This document shows, one piece after another, positions 58,613-64,000 of a stretch of 64,000 bases of DNA. A program made the translations under genes and the position numbers. The stretch comes from Omphiscola glabra. Its lineage: Eukaryota; Mollusca; Gastropoda; Lymnaeidae. The DNA lies in contig OZ024808.1 of assembly GCA_964017045.1 (NCBI GenBank), positions 5,101,284 through 5,165,283 of the forward strand. Direction: 5' to 3'. How positions within the stretch are numbered: position 1 is the first letter of the stretch; each line of letters begins with the position of its first letter. The notes beneath the pieces were generated by a model that saw nothing but the letters and a program-made list of their open reading frames with translations, did no database searches and had not been told where the DNA came from.

Positions 58613-58742
58613 ACATGTCCTTGATCCAGCACTGAACATGCCCTTGAGCCGTCACTGAACATGTCCTTGAGCCGCCACTGAACATGTCCTTGAGCTGCCA
58701 CTGAACATGTCCTTGAGCTGCCACTGAACATGTCCTTGAGCG
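58613..58742. repeat. Minisatellite, unit about 23 bp, about 6 copies
   Basis: The unit is CACTGAACATGTCCTTGAGC plus CGC or TGC. Confidence 0.95.
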
Positions 58743-58984
58743 ATGCGAATTCGGCTCACATCAGAGCCCGTAATAGCTCCTTAATTAACACAAGAGACTT
58801 AACCCACCAGCTGCCCTGAGCAGGGGAGATTAGCCGATGATATTTAGCTTAGTGAACAGCCGGTCAGGAAATGTGCACGGCTACAGAGGCGGAGGAATGA
58901 CCTGTGGGTGGTCTTGTCATTAATATTTGTTTTATATTGATATTTGTTGTAAAGCTGGGTTGATATCAAGTTGTATATCTGATA

Positions 58985-59045
58985 CATAGGAGCCAGAATG
59001 ATCAATACATATCGTGGGCCCTTAATATATAGAAGAAGATATGAT
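58985..59045 (+). mobile_element. Tail-only copy of the non-LTR retrotransposon 3' end
   Basis: It matches the reverse of 43895-43970 in order (CATAGGAGCCAGAATGATCA, CGTGGGCCCTTAA, TATAGAAGAAGATAT). It represents an extreme 5'-truncated insertion. Confidence 0.65.
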
Positions 59046-59063
59046 ACCGAAGCGATCGTGAAA

Positions 59064-59215
59064 TGTCACTGGTCTCTTGTCACTGGTCCCCCGTCACTGG
59101 TCCACTGTCACTGGTCCCTTGTCATTGGTCCCTTGTCACTGGTCTCTTGTCACTGGTCCCTTGTCACTGGTCCTTTGTCACTGGTCCCTTATCCCTTGTC
59201 ACTGGTCCCTTGCTG
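59064..59215. repeat. Minisatellite, unit 12 bp, about 13 copies
   Basis: The unit is CACTGGTCCCTT with TGT linker (TTGTCACTGGTC). Confidence 0.95.
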
Positions 59216-59302
59216 ATGTCGTATCTCAGTGATTTGATTTGTCTCTGATTTGTGCATACCACTAGCACATGTACCAAGGTATCGAAGTGAACAAAGGTGG
59301 AA

Positions 59303-59745
59303 TGATGTGTATGTGTATAACAAGATATAGTTGGCTATGATGTATAACAAGAGATAGTTGGCTATGATGTATTACAAGAAATAGTTGGCTAAGATGTATT
59401 ACAAGAAATAGTTGGCTATGATGTATTACAAGAAATAGTTGGCTATGATGTATTACAAGAAATAGTTGGCTATGATGTATTACAAGAAATAGTTGGCTAT
59501 GATGTATTACAAGAAATAGTTGGCTATGATGTATTACAAGAGATAGATGGCTAAGATGTATTACAAGAGATAGTTGGCTATGATGTATTACAAGAGATAG
59601 TTGGCTATGATGTATTACAAGAAATAGATGGCTATGATGTATTACAAGAGATAGATGGCTATGATGTATAACAAGAAATAGATGGCTATGATGTATTACA
59701 AGAGATAGATGGCTATGATGTATAACAAGAAATAGATTGCTATTT
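59303..59745. repeat. Minisatellite, unit 27 bp, about 16 copies
   Basis: The unit is GATGTATTACAAGAAATAGT plus TGGCTAT. Confidence 0.97.
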
Positions 59746-59811
59746 ACTTTCTGTGGTTTAGCCAGGACGAGAAATAATAGGATTGCAAACTTATTTTATG
59801 GTCAGTCGCGT

Positions 59812-60395
59812 TTAAGAACAGATTTCACGGGGACCAATAAGAAGTGTAACAACAGATGTCACGGGGAACAATAATAGGTGTAACAACACATTTCACGGGG
59901 ACCAATAAGAGGTGTAACAACACATTTCACGGGGACCAATAATAGGTGTAACAACACATTTCACGGGGACCAATAAGAGGTGTAACAACACATTTCACGG
60001 GGACCAATAAGAGGTGTAAAACACATTTCACGGGGACCAATAAGAGGTGTAACAACACATTTCACGGGGACCAATAAGAGGTGTAACAACACATTTCACG
60101 GGGACCAATAAGAGGTGTAACAACAGATGTCACGGGGACCAATAAGAGGTGTAACAACACATTTCACGGGGACCAATAAGAGGTGTAAAACACATTTCAC
60201 GGGGACCAATAAGAGGTGTAACAACACATTTCACGGGGACCAATAAGAGGTGTAACAACACATTTCACGGGGACCAATAAGAGGTGTAAAACGCATTTCA
60301 CGGGGACCAATAAGAGGTGTAACAACACATTTCACGGGGACCAATAAGAGGTGTAACAACACATTTCACGGGGACCAATAAGAGGTGTAACAACA
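59812..60395. repeat. Minisatellite, unit 33-34 bp, about 17 copies
   Basis: The unit includes GTAACAACACATTTCACGGG and GACCAATAAGAG. Confidence 0.97.
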
Positions 60396-61085
60396 CATGA
60401 GTGCTGTTTTATCAGGCATCTCATGAGTGCTGTTTTACCTAGCATCTCATGAATGCTGTTTTACCTAGCATAGCATGAGTGCTGTTTTACCTAGCATAGC
60501 ATGAGTGCTGTTTTACCTAGCATAGCATGAGTGCTGTTTTACCTAGCATCTCATGAGTGCTGTTTTACCTAGCATAGCATGAGTGCTGTTTTACCTAGCA
60601 TCTCATGAGTGCTGTTTTACCTAGCATAGCATGAGTGCTGTTTTACCTAGCATAGCATGAGTGCTGTTTTACCTAGCATCTCATGAGTGCTGTTTTACCT
60701 AGCATAGCATGAGTGCTGTTTTACCTAGCATAGCATGAGTGCTGTTTTACCTAGCATAGCATGAGTGCTGTTTTACCTGGCATAGCATGAGTGGTGTTTT
60801 ACCAGGCATCTCATGAGTGCTGTTTTACCTAGCATAGCATGAGTGCTGTTTTACCTAGCATAGCATGAGTGCTGTTTTACCTGGCATAGCATGAGTGCTG
60901 TTTTACCTAGCATAGCATGAGTGCTGTTTTACCTAGCATAACATGAGTGCTGTTTTACCTGGCATAGCATGAGTGGTGTTTTACCAGGCATCTCATGAGT
61001 GCTGTTTTACCTAGCATAGCATGAGTGCTGTTTTACCTAGCATAGCATGAGTGCTGTTTTACCTGGCATAGCATGAGGGCTATTT
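60391..61085 (+). repeat. Minisatellite, unit 26 bp, about 27 copies, next to exon 2
   Basis: The unit is ATGAGTGCTGTTTTACCTAG plus CATAGC or CATCTC. Each unit carries TGTTTTACCTAG, which looks like a 3' splice site, and the array stops about 57 bases before the real acceptor. Confidence 0.97.
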
Positions 61086-61142
61086 TAAGAGTCACTTGTC
61101 GTCCACTGCTTTGTCTTATGTTTAATTTCTCTTTGGTTTCAG

Positions 61143-61321
61143 GTCTCTCTCCAGAGCAAAGAGCATTTTTCGAAAACAGCCAATCAGAACTGTCCTACCA
61201 AAGAGATGGCGATACGTGGACCATACAGGTTGGAATTGTGGGAGTTCCTCAGAATACGACCTTCACCTTCAAGCTAGGAGAAACGTACGATTCCACTAAT
61301 ATAGACGGTTCACCTTTGAAA
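61143..61321 (+). CDS. Fatty-acid-binding protein, exon 2
   Basis: The exon is bounded by a good acceptor (pyrimidine-rich, TTTCAG|GT) and a donor (AAA|GTAAGA). Its first two bases complete the Gly codon split by intron 1. It then encodes 59 residues starting LSPEQRAFF and ending DGSPLK. Landmarks of the FABP family are visible: the DGD turn with TWTIQV strand, and NTTFTFKLGETYD, which matches the family pattern N-T-x-x-x-F-x-L-G-E-x-F/Y-D. Length and end point are those of the usual second FABP exon. It encodes the beta-C to beta-F part of the barrel that lines the ligand pocket. A 26-bp minisatellite reaches to within about 60 bases of the acceptor. Confidence 0.92.
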
Positions 61322-61339
61322 GTAAGAAATGTATAGCAC

Positions 61340-61391
61340 CGTATGTCATCATGTGTCATCATGTGTCATCATGTGTCATCATGTGTCATCA
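61340..61391. repeat. 10-bp tandem repeat, 5 copies
   Basis: The unit is TGTCATCATG. Confidence 0.93.
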
Positions 61392-61394
61392 TAT

Positions 61395-61530
61395 TATTAT
61401 TATTGTTAGAAGTTTTCTATATCGTGCTACCCCAGTCAAGGGCTGGGCTCACCACGCTGTACATACAAATTAACAAACATAATCATGAACTTAAAAATTA
61501 ACATACACTAATTAAATAAAACAAAACAAA
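61395..61530. repeat. Dispersed-repeat-like sequence in intron 2
   Basis: It contains CTATATCGTGCTACCCCAGT and GGGCTGGGCTCACCACGCTG, a pattern reminiscent of molluscan short interspersed repeats. No second copy was found in the window, so it is tentative. Confidence 0.3.
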
Positions 61531-61544
61531 TGTATATGTCATCA

Positions 61545-62190
61545 TAGGTTTTAACAAATACTTTTATAGGACCATATGTCATTATAGGTTCTAAAAATAC
61601 TTTTATAGGACCATATGTCATTATAGGTTCTAACAAATACTTTTATATGACCATATGTCATTATAGGTTCTAACAAATATTTTTATAGGACCATATGTCA
61701 TCATAGGTTCTAACAAATACTTTTATAATTGATATGTCATTATAGGTTCTAACAAATATTTTTATAGGACCATATGTCATCATAGGCTCTAACAAATACT
61801 TTTATAGGACCATATGTCATCATAGGTTCTAACAAATACTTTTATAGGGCTTAATGAGGAGACCAATTGGACCATTTGTCATAATAGGTTCTAACAAATA
61901 CTTTTATAGGACCATATGTCATCATAGGTTCTAACAAATACTTTTATAGGACCATATGTCATCATAGGTTCTAACAAATACTTTTATAGGACCATATGTC
62001 ATCATAGGTTCTAACAAATACTTTTATAGGACCATATGTCATCATAGGTTCTAACAAATACTTTTATAGGACCATATGTCATCATAGGTTCTAACAAATA
62101 CTTTTATAGGACCATATGTCATCATAGGTTCTAACAAATACTTTTATAGGGCCATATGAGGAGACCAATGGGATTATATGTCATCATAGA
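61545..62190. repeat. Minisatellite, unit about 40 bp, about 16 copies
   Basis: The unit includes ATATGTCATCATAGGTTCTA and ACAAATACTTTTATAGGACC. Two copies have an insert with TGAGGAGACCAAT. Confidence 0.97.
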
Positions 62191-62431
62191 CTATAACAAT
62201 TTCTTTTTTATTGATTTTATCAGGAGGCCACTTATAAAAAAAAAAATTTTTTAATTTTGAGAAAATAGCAAAGATAGCATTAAGATGTTTGTTATGATGA
62301 CATTTTAAACCAACAGAAGCTTTTGATTTGTTAACTACACAAAATATTGTGTGGATCTACACTTAACAAAAACCAACCAAAGTGTTTATTTCATTTATGT
62401 TCAAAAACATGACACTGTGGTGTTTGCAAGT

Positions 62432-63030
62432 GGTCTCCTCATATGTCATTGTTGTGACATGTACTTATGTAGGGCCGTCCCCATATGTCATTGCTGTGAC
62501 ATGTACTTATGTAGGGCTGTCCTCACATGTCATTGCTGTGACATGTACTTATGTAGGGCTGTCCTCATATGTCATTGCTGTGACATGTACTTATGTAGGG
62601 CTGTCCTCACATGTCATTGCTGTGACATGTACTTATGTAGGGCCGTCCCCATATGTCATTGCTGTGACATGTACTTATGTAGGGCTGCCCTCACATGTCA
62701 TTGCTGTGACATGTACTTATGTAGGGCTGTCCTCACATGTCATTGCTGTGACATGTACTTATGTAGGACCGTCCCCATATGTCATTGCTGTGACATGTAC
62801 TTATGTAGGGCTGTCCTCACATGTCATTGCTGTGACATGTACTTATGTAGGGCTGTCCTCATATGTCATTGCTGTGACATGTACTTATGTAGGGCTGTCC
62901 TCATATGTCATTGCTGTGACATGTACTTATGTAGGGCTGTCCTCATATGTCATTGCAGTGACATTTACTTATGTAGGGCTGTCCTCATATGTCATTGCTG
63001 TGACATTCATTTATGTAAGGCCGTTCAATG
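62432..63030. repeat. Minisatellite, unit 42 bp, about 14 copies, palindromic core
   Basis: The unit includes ATGTCATTGCTGTGACATGT and ACTTATGTAGGGCTGTCC. TGTCATTGCTGTGACA forms an imperfect hairpin. Confidence 0.97.
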
Positions 63031-63085
63031 TCTTAGATTCTAGCACGCCATTTTGTACTGTGATAGATCGCCATACACTCTAAGG

Positions 63086-63280
63086 CAGCGGTTCTCAACC
63101 TGTGGGTCGCGACCCCTTTGGGGGTCGCACGACCCTTTCACAGGGGTCGCCTAAGACCACCTGAAAACAAATATACCCTAAAGTTTTAAAGTATCAACAA
63201 ATAATTTTGTTGTTGGGAGTCGCCACAACATGAGAAACTGTATTAAAGGGTCGCGGCATTAGAAAGGTTGAGAACCACTG
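63086..63280 (+). mobile_element. SPIN-like hAT miniature element, copy 2
   Basis: The left end reads CAGCGGTTCTCAACCTGTGG, then GGTCGCGACCCCTTTGGGGG and TCACAGGGGTCGCCTAAGAC. The right end reads AAGGTTGAGAACCACTG. It is flanked by CTCTAAGG (63078-63085) and CTCTAGGG (63281-63288), an 8-bp duplication with one mismatch and a central TA as favoured by these elements. It is 195 bp and non-autonomous. Confidence 0.87.
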
Positions 63281-63288
63281 CTCTAGGG

Positions 63289-63864
63289 CATGTTTAGGAG
63301 CAAAAAACATTGTATAAGTCTTGCAGGTATCTCTACTGGTCACAGTCGACCGTCTTATTTACAGTCAGTGAATCAGAATTTTTTAGAATAAATCCTTTAG
63401 AACTTTAAGCATCAGAAAATGTATTTGACCTCTATGTAACCCTCTGAAAATTTTCCCAATCATTGGAGATGGGGGAGGGAGGAGTGGCATACCGTTGGAT
63501 CAAATTAATTGATGACGACATAGAAATAATTCTTTTAGGGAAATAAGAGATGTACGCTACACATTGTCATAGCACTCTTTCACCGTCAGTACGGTGAGAC
63601 ATCGTCTCCATCAGAACAACTAACCCCACCTTCCATAACTAACCAGATATCCACAGCTTTTCCAGACTTTACATTACTTCGTCACTGCCTACCACCAATT
63701 TAAAAATTCACTAAATCAATCTTACATATTTCACTTTTCATTACACCATGATAATCCCTGGATATGTCTACCAACACTCCCTTGATACCATATCTTACAC
63801 CATGATAATCCCTGATACCTCCAAGATATCTCCACACATCTAACTGTCTTGCCTTTGTCCCTAG
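63289..63864. other. End of intron 2, mostly unique
   Basis: A short duplication (ACCATGATAATCCCTG at about 63745 and 63789) and a pyrimidine-rich stretch before the acceptor at 63864. Confidence 0.6.
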
Positions 63865-63975
63865 AGTGTTATAAGACAAGACGGGGACCGACTTGTGGAG
63901 AAACATGAGAACCACGGCCAGAGAACATTTGTCATGGACATCGTCAGGGAAGTCACCAATGACGTCATGAATGCG
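63865..63975 (+). CDS. Fatty-acid-binding protein, exon 3 (gene continues past the window)
   Basis: An acceptor (TTGTCCCTAG|AG) and a donor (GCG|GTAGGT) enclose 37 codons in phase 0 with exon 2. The peptide begins SVIRQDGDRLVEKHE and continues through TFVMDIVREV. It corresponds to the third FABP exon, which starts with the S-x-x-x-x-D-G-D-x-L-V strand. It is about three residues longer than the usual 34, the extra being near TNDVMNA. The final exon, expected to encode the last strand with the R-x-Y carboxylate-binding pair, is not in the window, so function of the pocket cannot be fully judged. The assembled product from M466 would be about 122 residues plus the missing last exon, in line with family size (about 132-140). 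Confidence 0.9.
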
Positions 63976-64000
63976 GTAGGTCAACCAATGCTCACCGTGA

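Larger units (their letters stand above)
542..61142 (+). other. Intron 1 of the FABP gene (about 60.6 kb, minisatellite-packed)
   Basis: GTAAGT at 542 and TTTCAG ending at 61142 bound the intron. Because exon 1 and exon 2 join in the correct phase at the family's conserved position, this whole block is best read as one intron. It contains no other FABP exon and no recognisable nested host gene. Its content is tandem arrays, miniature DNA transposons and decayed transposon coding pieces, each listed separately. The alternative, that exons 1 and 2 belong to different tandem FABP genes with their other exons lost, is possible but needs more assumptions. Confidence 0.85.
61322..63864 (+). other. 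Intron 2 of the FABP gene (about 2.5 kb)
   Basis: The intron is bounded by GTAAGA and CTAG, phase 0. It holds a short 10-bp array, a dispersed-repeat-like piece, arrays of about 40-bp and 42-bp units, a SPIN-like hAT miniature element with target duplication (63086-63280), and a unique-looking last 580 bases. Confidence 0.88.

Noticed and set aside
62351..63083. Two overlapping plus-strand frames of about 230 codons (HCCDMYLCRAV-type repeats)
   Set aside because: They come from the 42-bp array in intron 2 of the FABP gene and are open in two frames at once.

Overview
The window reads as one stretch of an animal nuclear genome, most likely a mollusc and perhaps a gastropod. No marker in the sequence proves the taxon. 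The animal call rests on a spliced fatty-acid-binding-protein (FABP) gene, hAT-type DNA transposons, a Jockey/CR1-like non-LTR retrotransposon remnant, and very high minisatellite content. There is no bacterial-type gene organisation.

The only host gene I can support is a plus-strand FABP gene that spans the window. A TATA box lies at 130-137 and exon 1 ends at 541. Exon 2 is 61143-61321 and exon 3 is 63865-63975. The last exon lies beyond the right edge. Splice sites, phases (intron 1 phase 1, intron 2 phase 0) and exon boundaries fall where FABP genes are normally interrupted. Intron 1 is therefore about 60.6 kb and intron 2 about 2.5 kb. Exon 1 can encode either an ordinary cytosolic start (ATG at 466) or, from an in-frame ATG at 286, an extra 60 residues that look like a signal peptide followed by a Ser/Thr-rich linker.

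Almost everything else is intronic. About 80 separate tandem arrays (unit lengths 10 to 77 bp, 2 to about 68 copies) follow one another and nearly all have unrelated units. By my summation of spans they fill roughly 29 kb of the 64 kb. The largest are the 18-bp array at 4655-5815, the 62-bp array at 17885-18965, the 31-bp G-rich array at 27588-28506, the 24-bp array at 30179-31142, the 18-bp array at 36203-37190, the 43-bp array at 49204-52134 and the 22-bp array at 55775-56745. Several show higher-order repeats.

Between the arrays are transposon remnants. There are two SPIN-like hAT miniature elements (35354-35529 and 63086-63280) and two hAT-type miniature elements with perfect 8-bp target duplications (43974-44159 and 47415-47596). 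There are two decayed hAT transposase pieces (31916-32340 and about 53640-53910), a reverse-transcriptase pseudogene (44235-45345, minus strand), two families of dispersed repeats with copies inside the intron, and a foldback element (10911-11130). Several minisatellites sit inside, or start at the end of, such elements, which suggests transposon insertions seed the arrays. I see no nested host gene inside the intron.
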